Assembly (NCBI GenBank): GCA_012934845.2
Contig: WNNJ02002954.1
Location: 48,349 to 112,348 of the forward strand
DNA from: Pomphorhynchus laevis
Lineage: Eukaryota > Acanthocephala > Palaeacanthocephala > Echinorhynchida > Pomphorhynchidae
DNA length: 64,000 nucleotides
Reading direction: 5' to 3'
Within the stretch, counting starts at the first letter, position 1, and the number at the start of each line of letters is the position of its first letter. This document shows positions 11,056 through 22,380 of the stretch, piece after piece. Position numbers and translations under genes: made by a program. Under the pieces are notes generated by a model. It did not search any database and had not been told where the DNA came from. It saw only the letters and a program-made list of their open reading frames with translations.

Positions 11056-11853
11056 AATAATAATTCGTTCATGATAATTCAACTAATATAATTCATATTC
11101 GGAGTTTTATAATTCGGAGTTTGATTCGTCTTGGGAAGCGTACCACAGAGAAATCTCGCTTGTTGAAGGTCGTCTTGAGTTCTGCTGACCGCGCTAAGAT
11201 GCTGCTTCATCGTGGTTACCTGTTAAAAAATTCTACTATAAGAATACTGAGAGACATTAATTTTGATGAGCGTTTGAAATTGAGGAAGGCTCGCGAGGAG
11301 CTACAGGATAGAATAAGCAAAGAAGATACGAATCTATGCATAAGAAATTTTCAAGTAGTTCGGTAGCGACCATCAGTACGTTGGACCCTGCTTCTCCCTT
11401 ACTAGATAATGGGTTTTATTCTGATTCCAATTTTGATGATTTAATTGATTTTTCTGAGGTACATGATAAAACTAGCAAAACCTTTACGTTATCAGATACT
11501 TCGCTTCATATTGGTTACTCAAACGTTAGAAGTCTTCAATCTCAATTTCCTTTCTTGCTCGACCATATTGCTGATAATCATTATGATATATTCTGTATTT
11601 CAGAATCTTGGTTACATAGTGGCATCCCTGATAATCAGTTTAATGTTGTAGATTATAAGTTAATAAGAGCGGATCGTTTTTCTGGTATGCGAGTTGTAGC
11701 ATTCGTTCGACACGATCTCTCAACATCAAATATATAATATCATTGCGACTCTAAGTGGTCATATGAGTGTCTGTCTTTTACTGTTAATCATCAATTGTTA
11801 AAATTAAATGTTTGTGTTGTTTATAGATCTCCATCTTTCACTTTGATAACATA

Positions 11854-11862
11854 TCGACTTAA
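11854..11862 (+). repeat. Target-site duplication, left copy
   Basis: TCGACTTAA here is repeated exactly at 14328-14336, directly bordering the nested minus-strand LINE. Confidence 0.85.
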
Positions 11863-14327
11863 AAAAAGGATTTATTTTAACGTGGCAAATGCGTGCCAGC
11901 GCACGCTTACATGACCACAACAAAACAAAAATGTAAATCATGTGCCGAGAAGGTGTGAACGGATGAGGTGTTTGAATGTGATAAAGGAAAGGGCGCGGCG
12001 AACGTCGAGAGAAAGTTGATTCCATGCGAGTGGGGCGGCGACGAGGAAGGATCGGAGACCGTAGTTGTTAGAGTAATTGGGAACGTGGAATAAGAGGGTA
12101 TGACGGGAACACAGCGATAGCGAGGTGGAGCGAGTGTCGTCTAAGAAAGGAAGGTTGATGAACGATGGGGATCCGACAGCGATGAGACGAAAAGTTACGA
12201 TAAAAATGCAGAGTTTGATGCGGATGTGGATGGTGGGCCAGGAGAGTTCGGCAAGATATGTGGATATATGGTCAAAGCGGTGGATACGAAAGAGCACTCG
12301 AATGGCGGAGTTGATTATGCGTTGTAGTGGTAGGATGATGGATTTTGGAGAATTGACGAAAAAGCTAAGGCAATAATCGATTTTAGGGAAAATAAGCGAT
12401 GAAAGAAGTTACATACAAGAACGGAAGTTTATAAGGGGGGCGGATACGGCGAATGTCACGGAGAATGAAGTTAGACGACCAGACCTTGTCACGGACGAAG
12501 GGTTTAAGGGAAAGGTGATCATCGAAATGGAAGCCTAAGAAAGTGAGATTGTGAACTATAGGGATGATCGATGAGGCAAAAGATACAGTGGGAGGAGATA
12601 TGTTTGGTTTACGGGGAAGGATCCACATTATTTTGGACTTTTCGGGGTTTAGAACGAGATGGAGATTGGAGAGACGTTTGTAGATAGAAGAAAGACAGTT
12701 GGAGGCAGAAATGCCGATATCGTGTATGCGATGTGCGGGTGCATGAGCATAGATTAGAATGTCATCGGCATATTGCATGACCTTAAAGGAGTAAGGTTTG
12801 ATAAACGGAGATAGATCGCCAAGCAGAAGAGAGAAAAGCAGATGACCTAGGACTGAACCTTGTGGGACCCCGCAAAAAATAGGGATGGGAGGGGAGGATG
12901 ATGAATTAGAACAGACGCGAAAGGAACGGTCGGATAGATATGAGGCGAACCATGCTACGGACGAGGAAGAAAAGCCGTAATCATAACGAAGGCGAGAAAG
13001 GAGGACGGAGTGGTCGACAATGTCGAATGCGGAGGAGAGGTCGAGGGAGATGAGAACACTATATAGAGCCTTGTCTCGAGAAATGAGTAAGTCGTTGTAC
13101 ACTTTTATGCATGCGATTTCTGTCGAGTGATTATAGCGGAAAGCGAATTGGAATGGAGGGTACAGATTGGATGAGGAGATATAAGCGTTGATTTGTATTA
13201 AGATGAGGCGTTTTAAGAGCTTAGAAAGAGTAGGGAGTAGTGAAATGGGGCGATAGCTAGTAGGAAGGGAGGGGTCGAGCGATTGTTTCTTAAGGAGGGG
13301 ACGAGCGATTGCGGATTTCCAGTGTGAAGGGAAGATACGACTGCGGATGGACGAGTTAAACAATGTTGTGAGAAATGGGGATATCGATGAGCATATATAT
13401 TTTAATATGTGGGTAGGCAGGGGATCGGCAGGTGAGGTTTTGTTGGGCAAGGACATGAGGACAGATGATACTTCTGTAGGTGAGACAGGAAGAAGATGAA
13501 AGAGTTCCGGAAGAATGAGAGTAGACTGGGCAGAGTGGGATAGGATGGAGACCGGGGAGTGAGAGAGCAGCGTGGATACTTTAGTCTGGAGAAATGACGA
13601 ATAATCATTAGCATTGATGTTGCACGGCGTAGAGGAACGAGCCAGGATTGAGTTAAAAGTATGCCAGAGAGTCTTAGAGTTGAATGAAGTGATGATTTCA
13701 TGCTACCAGAAGGAGTTGCATTTGGTACGTAGTAGGTTGAGATGAGACCGGCGACGAGCAAGATAGGAATCACGGAAAGACTGAGTGATCGAGCGGAAAT
13801 CGCGTCTGAGAGAGCGGTGATAGACTCGAAAAGCATGACGGAGTCGACGCTTTGAGAGTAGGCATTGGATGTCAAACCATGGGGCACGGTGCAAGCGATT
13901 GTGTGGGTTAGACTTGAAGGGCAAGAGAATATCGAGAGTGGATGTGAGTTCAGAGTCGAAAAGAAAGGCGAGATCGTGAGGAGATGAATATGTTATTGTG
14001 GGTAATGATAGAGACGATTTGAGTAAGGCAGAGCGGAGAAGGGAGAGGTCAAGATTTCTCCAAGGGCGACGTAGGATTGTAGGTGTGTGAGGAGGGGTGT
14101 GGTTGCGAGTGAGATCAATGGTGATAAGAAAGTGATCGGATAGACCAGGATCAGAGATGGACAGTGAGGTGTAGGCAGCAAAATGATCGGGGACAGCGAT
14201 GATGTCGAGTGCCCCACCAAGTATATGTGTGGGGGCAGTGGATATTAGTTTGTAATTGTAGTTGGATAGAATGTTGATGAAGCGGATGGAATCTGTGGAA
14301 GATAAGCGGTCTAGGCGGATATTGAAG
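11863..14327 (-). mobile_element. L2-like LINE (lineage B), 5'-truncated, nested
   Basis: On the minus strand: endonuclease end, linker, RT and C-terminal region. The RT frame 13456-12383 has TSYRPISLLPTLSKLL, HSTEIACIKVYNDLL, SLDLSSAFDIVDHSVLL, GVPQGSVLGHLLF and the catalytic QYADDILIYAHAP. The C-terminal part ends near 11938 and the UTR carries the GCGTGC-GCTG-GCACGC stem-loop before a T-rich (minus-strand A-rich) end. It begins at the GDFN codons of the endonuclease. Very similar to the plus copy at 29255-32605, so the family was recently active. A few frame breaks are present. Confidence 0.85.
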
Positions 14328-14336
14328 TCGACTTAA
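14328..14336 (+). repeat. Target-site duplication, right copy
   Basis: Second exact copy of TCGACTTAA. Removing the insert and one copy restores an uninterrupted reading frame of the host LINE endonuclease. Confidence 0.85.
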
Positions 14337-14415
14337 GGATTATTTATCTAATTTTTGTTCATTCCAACGATTTGTCCTTCTAGGTGACTTCAACCTTTCG
14401 AATGTAGATTAGAAA

Positions 14416-16744
14416 ATGAATGGGTATCAACCCTGCTCAGGCGTATTAAAACAATTTCGTGATTTATTTCTTTCTGACCTACCTTTAGTGCAACATTGTA
14501 GAGAACCAACTCATGTCAACGGTGCTACTCTAGATCTTGTGTTTACAAGATGTACTGGAAATATCGACAGTATTGCGTCTTATCCTCTTCTTGGTCACAG
14601 TGATCACTGTGTTCTCTCCGTTAAATTAGTGTCCAAGATCGATTGTAGGTCAAAATTGGGTTATCCAAAACTAAATTGGACTCGGGTGGATACCCAACAT
14701 CTCTTAGCTAATTTCTATAACATTTTGTATCGTAGTGATAGGGCTACTACTGTTTCAGATCTGCTGACCATTCTTTATGACGTTTTCTTAAATTTGTCAG
14801 ATACGTTCGCTCCGAAACGGAGAACTTTCATTAAGTCCACTCGCCCTCAGTGGTTTGATCATGAACTTTGTGCAGTGTTGAAACTGCGCAATACCCTGTG
14901 GGCTATTACTCAAACCCATCATGAAAACTTAGATAGGTATCAGTACGTGCGCAACCTCTGCAATAGATTGAAAATACATAAGCGAATAGCATTTAAAGAT
15001 GGTATTCAAAATTGCATCGGGAATCAACCAAAGCGTTTTTGGTCATATGTGAAAGGTTCATGGCTACTTCCCTCTAATATAGCATTCATTACTTCAGGTG
15101 AATATGTTTATTCTACTGAGTCTGAAATTGCTGAATGCCTAGCGGACAGCTTCTATTCTACATCGACTATTGTTTCGGATATTTACTCTTTAAAATGGTA
15201 TCCCATTCACAATATTACTCAGAATCTCGTTAAGCCAATCAGTACATCTAAAGTATTGCACCTAATCACTAGGCTTGACCGATTTGGCTCTCCTGTTCCA
15301 GATGATATTTCACCTTACCTAATTAATGCGGTTGGATCTGCCGTAAGTAGTGTTTTAGCTCATATATTTTCATTTAGCCTGATCAATTCGTGGATTCCTG
15401 CAATATGAAAGTCTTCTATTGTTGTGCCAATCCATAAAAAAACAGCCAGCAACTTCTTGTTTAGATTTTCGCCCTATCAGTATGACCAGTGTTCTCTTTA
15501 ATTACTAAAACGAGTTATTGCCAAAAGGCTACTCGAGCATCTAAACTTTAACAGCATTCTTACTTATTCTCAACACGGATTCAGACAAGGCCGTTCATGT
15601 CTATCTAACTTGCTTACCGCGAGAGAGTTGAATGGAAGTACTAAGCTCAGGACTTTGTTTCGACGTCGTATTTCTAGATTTTTCGAAAGCCTGTGATCGT
15701 GTTCCACATAAAGGTCTTGTGTCACTCTTAATTCACTACGGCGTCCCTCGTGTAATCTGCTCTTGGATTGAAAATTTTCTTTCATTGCGTACGTTTAAGG
15801 TAAGAGTTGGTGAGTCTTTATCTGCAGAAAGAAGTATGTCGACAGGTGTCCCTCGGGGTTCTGCATTAGGTCCTCTATTATTCATCACGTTCCTTAACGA
15901 TTTACTCTTACGTATTGAGAACTCTCACTTGGCATTCGCTGATGATCTTAAAATTTGGACTGCTATACGAGATATTGATGACTGTAATTCTTTACAGGCA
16001 GACTTGGATCGCGTTCATGATTGGTGCGGCTCTACTGGATTACATAAGTGTATACTTATGAGGATGGGTAAAAAATCCAGTAATTTTACATATCATATCG
16101 GAGATGTTCTTCTCACTGAAGTATCACATCATAGGGATTTAGGAATTATCGTTCAGGCATCATCAAAAACTAAACTTAATAGTGAAAGAGCAATAAAAAG
16201 CGCTACTCGTGCTCTATATATTGTAAAGAAGTAATTTCTTAAGATTACTACTAATGTCTTTAGAAATTTGTTTAACACGTTGGTTCGTCCGCATTTAGAG
16301 TAGGCAATTCAGCCTTCTTTCCCGGTCACCAAACAATGAAGGATAGATATTGAGTCAGTCCTAAGGCGAGGTTCTCGTTTATGTTCGAATGCGAGAGTGG
16401 ATTACGTATCTCGATTAGATTTGCTAAGAATTCAACCGATGTCATCACGATTTTTGTTTCTTGACTTAATAGGAATGTATGCACTTGTACACCGGTTGGA
16501 CGGTTATCCGAGTGGTTCGATCACATTACGTTCATCGATTTTGAGAGGTCACAGCAAAACTGTCTATAAAACAAGGCATGGTAGGTATCCAAAGTGTTGG
16601 AGACTGTCGCACAGGATACTTAATATTTGGAATTCTCTGCCTGAGGAAATCGCTTCCGCCCGGAGTCTGCGTTTGTTCAAAAAATTATTAAAGACATGGA
16701 TCATCAAGAAGACGAGAAACGAGTCATGGACATATTTGCAGTGA
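14416..16744 (+). pseudogene. ORF2 (endonuclease/RT) of lineage A LINE, downstream part
   Basis: Three open pieces (14416-15408, 15632-16234, 16397-16744) carry the end of the APE-type endonuclease, the linker, RT palm and the C-terminal domain. The first ends LINSWIPAI before a stop; RT block 1 (VVPIHKK) follows. FADD at about 15948 is intact. Small indels near 15480 and 15610 and a stop at 16232 separate the frames. The RT has DRVPHKGL and DDLKIW phrases shared with the copies at 34640, 44271 and, less closely, 33652. Confidence 0.75.
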
Positions 16745-16867
16745 TTTTTATTTTTATTTTGCTTGTTGACTTCTTTTTCTTCATTTATTATTTTTAGTTT
16801 TATTATTTTTTAACTGTGATCAGGCAAAATAGCCTTATGGCTAAGCCTTGTAAGAATAATAATAATG

Positions 16868-17380
16868 TGAGGCTAAAAATTCTTGTAAATTTATTCGCCA
16901 ACAAATCGTTGAAGCTAATCTTAAAACAGTTAATTTCTCTATTCCATTTACTGTCGAAATTTACGCATCGAATTATTCTGTTGGTGCAGTACTTTCTCAG
17001 CATCATAAACCTATTGCTTATTATTCAAAGATGTTTGATAAAACAGCGATACATCAGTCATCTATTAAGAAACAAGGCTCTGCCATAATACTTGCCCCCA
17101 GACATTAATGACATTATTTAGTGGGGCAAAAATTTACTGTGATAAACGATCAGCGATCGACTTCTTTTATATTCAATAAACAAAGGCGAAGAAATCAAGA
17201 ATGAGAAAATTTAACGATGGAAGATAGAACTTTCAGAATATGATTTTGAAATTGTGTACAGACCTGAAACTTTAAATACTGCCGCCGATTCCTTGTCTAG
17301 AAATGTCTACGGAGCTTTGAGAAGTCTTTATAGACTTGCTGAGCTACACTGTCAATTATGTCATCCTGGTTGCACTCATT
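16868..17380 (+). mobile_element. Ty3/gypsy fossil, RNase H part only
   Basis: Fragmentary peptides such as SVGAVLSQHHKPIAYYSK and later VYRPETLNTAADSLSRN match the RT-linked RNase H of Ty3/gypsy elements and the corresponding part of the element at 22292-25830. No LTR, gag or integrase is seen. The fragment is old and broken several times. It abuts the 3' end of the lineage A LINE. Confidence 0.65.
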
Positions 17381-17384
17381 TAAT

Positions 17385-17445
17385 AATAATTTATTTAAAG
17401 TGGCAAATGCGTGCCAACTGCAAGCCTACAAGTCCACTAACTAAA
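17385..17445 (-). mobile_element. 3' end scrap of an L2-like LINE
   Basis: GTGGCAAATGCGTGCCAACT on the plus strand, preceded by TTATTTAAA, matches the reverse complement of the 3' stem-loop region of lineages B and C. Only about 60 bases remain. Confidence 0.55.
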
Positions 17446-17479
17446 AAACATCGAACGTCATAAAACACATCTAAATTCA

Positions 17480-17690
17480 TAGATAAATTTCTTAAATTGT
17501 TTAAAAAATTATTAAAGACATGGACCATCAAGAAGACGAGAAACGAGTCATGGACATATTTGCAGTGATTTGCTTTTTGCTTGTTGACTTCTTTTTCTTC
17601 GTTTCTTATTTTTTAGTTTTATTTTTTTAAACTGTCATCAGGCAAAATAGCCTTTATGGCTAAGCCTTGTAAGAATAATATTTTTTAAAG
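17480..17690 (+). mobile_element. CR1-like lineage A, 3'-end copy
   Basis: About 200 bases match 16670-16867 closely, including the end of ORF2, GGCAAAATAGCC and the hairpin with GGCTAAGCC. It is a very 5'-truncated second copy. Confidence 0.75.
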
Positions 17691-17749
17691 ACAAGATTAT
17701 TTAAAAATAAATTTACAGTTCATAGGTTACCCTCGAATGGGCCCTTAAA

Positions 17750-20535
17750 TTTATGGAACATATTTATTTGTCATATTTTCTTACAGCCCATTACGAAATG
17801 GTCGTGATCGTTTGTCTCCAGGTGATATGATCTCTGTGTTGCTATTGTACACTGGGCGACCACGTGCAGACCTGAATCCCCTTATACACATTAAAGCGGC
17901 GCGGCACATAGCAATGCTCAGGATAACTCTAAGACGATTCATGCATTAGCTATACGACTGTGACTCATTGTGTGCGAACTGAAGTGAAGCAATATGTTGC
18001 AGAACTCTATGCCCGCGATTTCCATGGCCACCAGAGGCGGCTAAAACGAACGTAATAAAAGACCCACACTCGATAAGCTCGATTCTTTCGGCGTATTTCG
18101 CTGTTTTTCGCTGCTCATGATAAGCGAAGGAACTGTCGACAGAAGAAAAATACGAAACAGCATGATTGTTGATTATTGTAACGTCAAGAAACGTTCGTTG
18201 AAATCGATTATCTGACAAACCGGTACACACAACGTTAAGCCTCGCTTCACTGTCTCGACTGATCGTTGAGTGTACGAAACACAATTCATCACAGACAGAA
18301 GCCAACACGTGTTCTATCCCAACACTGTGACACACTAAGCTTAGTTCGTGAGCTAGAATGTCTCTTATGATGCTGTGGCGCAAGATCTGAAATCATCCTC
18401 GCTTACAGGAAAGCAAGTGATTTAAGCTGATTTTTTCGTGACATACACAGTGGGACGGCATATCGGGCGTCTTCCAGTAATATCGTGTAGCTAGACTATC
18501 TCGGGATTCTGTGGCGGAGAGGTTAAAATTGTGAAGCTTAGAAGAGCGGGCGCTAAGCCAGGTAGACGAGCCAGGGCGGCTAGCGAAGCATAACGCATTT
18601 TTGATGATCTCCGATAGGACGGACACATCTTGTTCGATGCGAGCAGAGATTTTAAGTTTTTTTTTGCTTCGCGATTGAAAGAGCAATTGTCCGCTGGCGA
18701 CTCCTTAAATCTTCCCCTGCGAAACCTTGCCCATATAAGTAGCACATTTGTTGAGAAGCGTTATATTCATTTCGGTAGGTGAAGCCAGGGTCCATAATTC
18801 CTATACCTCCACAGTTGATGGGGCTTGTTAAGACAATTTTCATCGGCGCAGTCAGCTCTTGTCGCGTGAGCATAGTGAGAAACGTGTTAACAATCGTTGT
18901 GCGTAACGGCTGTACATCAGCCTCCGCGCAGAGAGTTGTTCTAAATAGATTCGACCATTTCCATTAAAGAGATTTTACCAGTCCAGTAAAAGCGACATGT
19001 GGATCAAAGGAGCACACTTCTGCTAGTCTATTCACCATATTCGAGGCTACCCATATTTTCCCTGCAATGCAAAAATGAGAAATGTACTCACTGGAATCGA
19101 TCGCAGAACCCAGTATGTTCACACCGTCATGATGCACAAGTACATTTGAGAAATTCTCCACATTCAAGTCGTCAGAACACCGTATTAGTAAGGTTGATTT
19201 GGACGGATTCACATGAAACCCAAAGTCAGGGCCGCGATGCAATAACAATTTCTAGGCCTTTTCTATTAACTGCGGCGGACTAGCGAAATTGGCGTCGTCT
19301 GCGTACCAACGTTGTATGATGCCTGGACACTGGGACTCGATAAGCTGAATCAGTGGAATAAACGCCATTGCAAAGGCAGCCATAGAAAAACAATCCCCCT
19401 GTGTGACACCTTCACGTGAGAATATGGACTCGCTCTCAATAACCAGTTAAGCGTCGGAAGAATAAATATTGCTAAAGGTGACCGCGAAGGCTGGACATAT
19501 GAATCGCATGTTTGCAATGGTAACTTTATGATTAAGTCGATTAAATGCATTGCTTGCGTCCACACATAATACGCCATTTTTAGGATTATTTGAATACTCA
19601 TTCCGAAGCGAATGTATTGCATATTCGATTCCGTTTCGCTGCGCTGCGCATAATTGCACCGCTCTGGCCGATTCTTGTAAGTCCGACTTTATGTGACGGA
19701 GAATCGCCCGGGGTATGATGCATCTATCGACGTTTGCGATGCCAATAAGGCGTATTCCGCCATTTGTTTGGGAATAGTAACCAATCTGCAAGCTATGAAG
19801 GCCTCCAGGTTATCAGGAGAGACTTTTTCTGAGGAAATGCGCACAGCCAGCAAAGCAAGAGCCTCTGCTAGTATTTGCGAGTGTGTACTGAAACCTGTAG
19901 CATACGTCTCTAAAGCAGTACATCCGTCCCGGATGTACCTGCTGATCCTGTAGTTGAACTTGCAGAACGTTGAATGTCGTTAGCAGTTAGCGAGAAGAAC
20001 AAGGATGGGTGATGTGGAAGCGCACTTGGGATCCGTTCGTTAAGCAGGGCGACTTATATCGGGAGGAGCGGGATGAAGTGCTTCCATCAATTCTTTAACA
20101 GAATTATTTCCAATTTTGGTGTCAGGTGACAGACACCCGGAGGAATCATGATCTGCCAGCAGGCAGGCAGCAGCCGTTAATTTATCTCTGCATACAAGAT
20201 TACAGTATTTTCTTTTCCAGTCACGGTTCGAATTATCATGAAAAGCTAGGTGTTGATGAGACTGTAAAACTCTTCCTTCTTCGAACAATTCGAGAAGTTG
20301 GCCACACTTCCAGATGTTGATCCTTGCGAATAACAGTCACTTTCCTAGAAGTGATTGGCTGTAGAATGCATCTTGAAAGTACCGTCGCGGCTTTCAGAGC
20401 ATTAAAGTCAGGTTCTCGCTCACCCCCGGCAGCCATCATATAAAGACATCCAAGCAAATCGACGAACTCGTCGCTGGCATTGCATTTGGGTAACTCAAGA
20501 GTACCAGATGTCGAGTGAATGACCGTGCTATAGAA
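17750..20535 (-). mobile_element. LINE with restriction-like endonuclease (lineage G), broken
   Basis: Minus strand, in order: N-terminal region (DEFVDLLGCLYMMAAGGE, 20457-20236); RT pieces at 19791-19447 with GIRLIGIAN, GVLCVDASNAFNRLNHK; a DDANFASPP block near 19290 and FGFHVNPSKSTLL; thumb; then CVCHEKISLNHLLSCKRG, RHSIIRDILA, EARLNVVC, FLDVTI and YHEQRKTAKYAERI; and MCIRGFR near 17870. Known: the RH, RL(D/N) and D.T/I cluster is a PD-(D/E)XK-like nuclease linked to RT. More than five frame breaks. Copies of its tail also lie at 4800-5395 and 46060-46570. Confidence 0.7.
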
Positions 20536-20685
20536 TGTTGTTTCTTTCTTTTTCGAAGAAAGAATTCTTAAGTAATTATAGCTATTGCAAAATTCCGATT
20601 CTTCGTTATTTATTATTAGTCTATCACACCGACGTAAGGAACATCCTAAGCGAAATTTCAGTGCTTTTGATTTGCTAACATTTAA

Positions 20686-20818
20686 TTGATTAGAAAGACA
20701 ATAAGACTATAGATTATCTAAATCATTTTGAGTGGACGAGAAGTTTTTGTCGATATTACCAAATCAGCAGCATAGAGAGCACACGAGGCTTCACTCGATG
20801 TTTTACAAATATGTGTCG
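20686..20818 (-). repeat. Duplicated RT segment, copy 1
   Basis: About 133 bases, including AGAAAGACAATAAGACTATA and ATAGAGAGCACACGAGGCTT, recur at 20941-21073 with scattered differences. Confidence 0.8.
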
Positions 20819-20940
20819 GCAAATCCATTTCAAAGAAGGAAAATAATTAAGGGCTTAATTGATCTCCTTGTAGTACACCACGATTAGCAAGGAAGAATTC
20901 CGAAGAATTCTCGGATATATTATCGGATACGTTTAGGCGA

Positions 20941-21073
20941 TTAACTGATTAGAAAGACAATAAGACTATAGATCATCTAAATCATTCTTAGCGGACGAGA
21001 GGTTTTTTGTCGATATTACCAAATCATCAGCATAGAGAGCACACGAGGCTTCACTCGACGATTTACAAATATA
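20941..21073 (-). repeat. Duplicated RT segment, copy 2
   Basis: Second copy of the segment at 20686-20818, same orientation, about 255 bases away start to start. Confidence 0.8.
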
Positions 21074-21714
21074 CGGAGAACATAATAAATTAGAAGCATA
21101 AAGCGTCCACTGATGCATACTTTTGAGGACAGTTTATGGAGTGGCAAGGAACAATTTACGGTATCAAATGCTTGCTTAAAGTCGATAAATGTGGCATATA
21201 GCAGTCTACGATTTGTAAAACTCTTGATGACCTCATCATTAGCATATTTTATGGCATTTGATGTTGACATGTTTCAGCGGAACCCGTATTGCACTGTGGA
21301 TAAACAATAGTTTGTAGCTATGATTAAGTATTACAATTCATCTGTAAGCGTCAAGCGAGTTACAATCACATTTTCCTTCGTACCGTATTTTAATTGTCCT
21401 ATCACGCCATAAAGTCGGAAATTTATGGCTAGTCAGAAACATATTGAAGAGTTGGGTCTAGTAGCCTATAAGAATATCAATTGTCGATTTTAGTTATTCT
21501 ACGCATAATTGATCTAACCCGATAGCTCAATTGTTTTTTAGAATTATAATCTCTCCCAACTTCTGATGATGAAAGTGGTTGATTTAGCTGGTCTGAATTA
21601 CAAATAACATGGTGCGATAAGTCAAATGAGTCAATTGTGTATTTGATAAGTCAAATACACAATAACATGTCGATCTTCTGATACTTAATGACACAAAATA
21701 GACCGGAAGTGAAA

Positions 21715-22291
21715 TAACCAGATATTTATTGGTATTTTAGTTGTTGTTCTAGTCTTTTGTATTTTGAGTAACCACAGCGAAAACTCTGCCGTTGGATCCT
21801 AAACCACGGGGACTGATCAACCATTTAGGATTATCTTCCCATCTTATCTCTCACAGAGAGGTCGCTGCTGACAACAACTTCTTTCACAACGAACGATGTT
21901 GAACCATTTCGTGTCCTATATCAATCGATATTCCCAGGGCATTCATGTCCTCCTTAACGCATTTTTTCCAACGTTTATTTGGCCTTCCTCGACGTCCATT
22001 CCCTTCGATCTTGACTTTTTCAGAGCTTTTTAGCCAGTGATCATTTTCTATTCTTGCTACATGTCCGAACCATCGTATCCTTTTTCGGACGATGACGTCT
22101 CGTATTGAGTCCACTTTGAAAATCTTCCGGATATCAATGTTGCGGACTTTGTCCTTATTTGCGACACCAGCAGACCATCTGAGCATTTTCATATCATTCA
22201 CTGCTAAGCTGTGGATATCTTCTACTGTTGTTGCCCAGGTCGCAGCTGCATAAATCATGGCTGGTCGAACACCAGCATCGTATATGAGTCC
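21715..22291 (-). mobile_element. LINE (lineage J), C-terminal part and 3' UTR
   Basis: Minus-strand frame 22258-21884 reads MIYAAATWATTVEDIHSL, MKMLRWSAGVANKDKVRN, KRIRWFGHVAR and GRRGRPNKRW, the familiar post-RT domain of one large LINE group. It continues the sequence interrupted at 25836: the two halves meet in frame across the LTR element and its 5-bp duplication. A UTR of about 150 bases follows. Confidence 0.75.
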
Positions 22292-22380
22292 TGAAATGAA
22301 CCAAACTAGGCTTTAATTAATATCTAGAAATATGTAAAAGTAGAAACATGTAAACATAGTTCAGTTATTAAGTCACAACA
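22292..22380 (-). repeat. LTR of the Ty3/gypsy fossil (3' copy)
   Basis: 89-bp repeat beginning TGAAATGAACCAAACTAGGC on the plus strand and ending in ACAACA. It matches 25744-25830 and borders the AGTCC duplication. Confidence 0.8.

Larger units (their letters stand above)
11100..16867 (+). mobile_element. CR1-like LINE (lineage A), nearly complete, split by a nested LINE
   Basis: Seen: an ORF1-like end at 11121-11366 (LGKRTTEKSRLLKVVLSSAD), the endonuclease start at 11336-11840 (GYSNVRSLQS, ISESWLH), a nested minus-strand LINE at 11863-14327, then the endonuclease again from 14337 (LLGDFN, GHSDHCV). RT follows at 15400-16234 with HGFRQGRSCLSNL, FLDFSKACDRVPHKG, TGVPRGSALGPLLF and the catalytic AFADDLKIW, then a C-terminal domain to 16744. 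The 3' end has a TAGCC-TTAT-GGCTA hairpin and a (TAA)n-like tail. ORF2 is broken by a stop near 15406 and a few frame breaks. Known: endonuclease nicks and RT primes on the nick. Confidence 0.8.
20560..21700 (-). mobile_element. LINE fragment (lineage H), RT region with internal duplication
   Basis: Minus strand: upstream QLFNMFLTSHKFPTLWRDR, then MSTSNAIKYANDEVIKSFTN, LLYATFIDFKQAFDTVN (RT block 3-4) and later pieces of the palm and thumb to about 20560. A segment of about 135 bases containing the DLVIS region is present twice (20686-20818 and 20941-21073). Both ends are eroded and the frames are broken many times. Confidence 0.6.
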
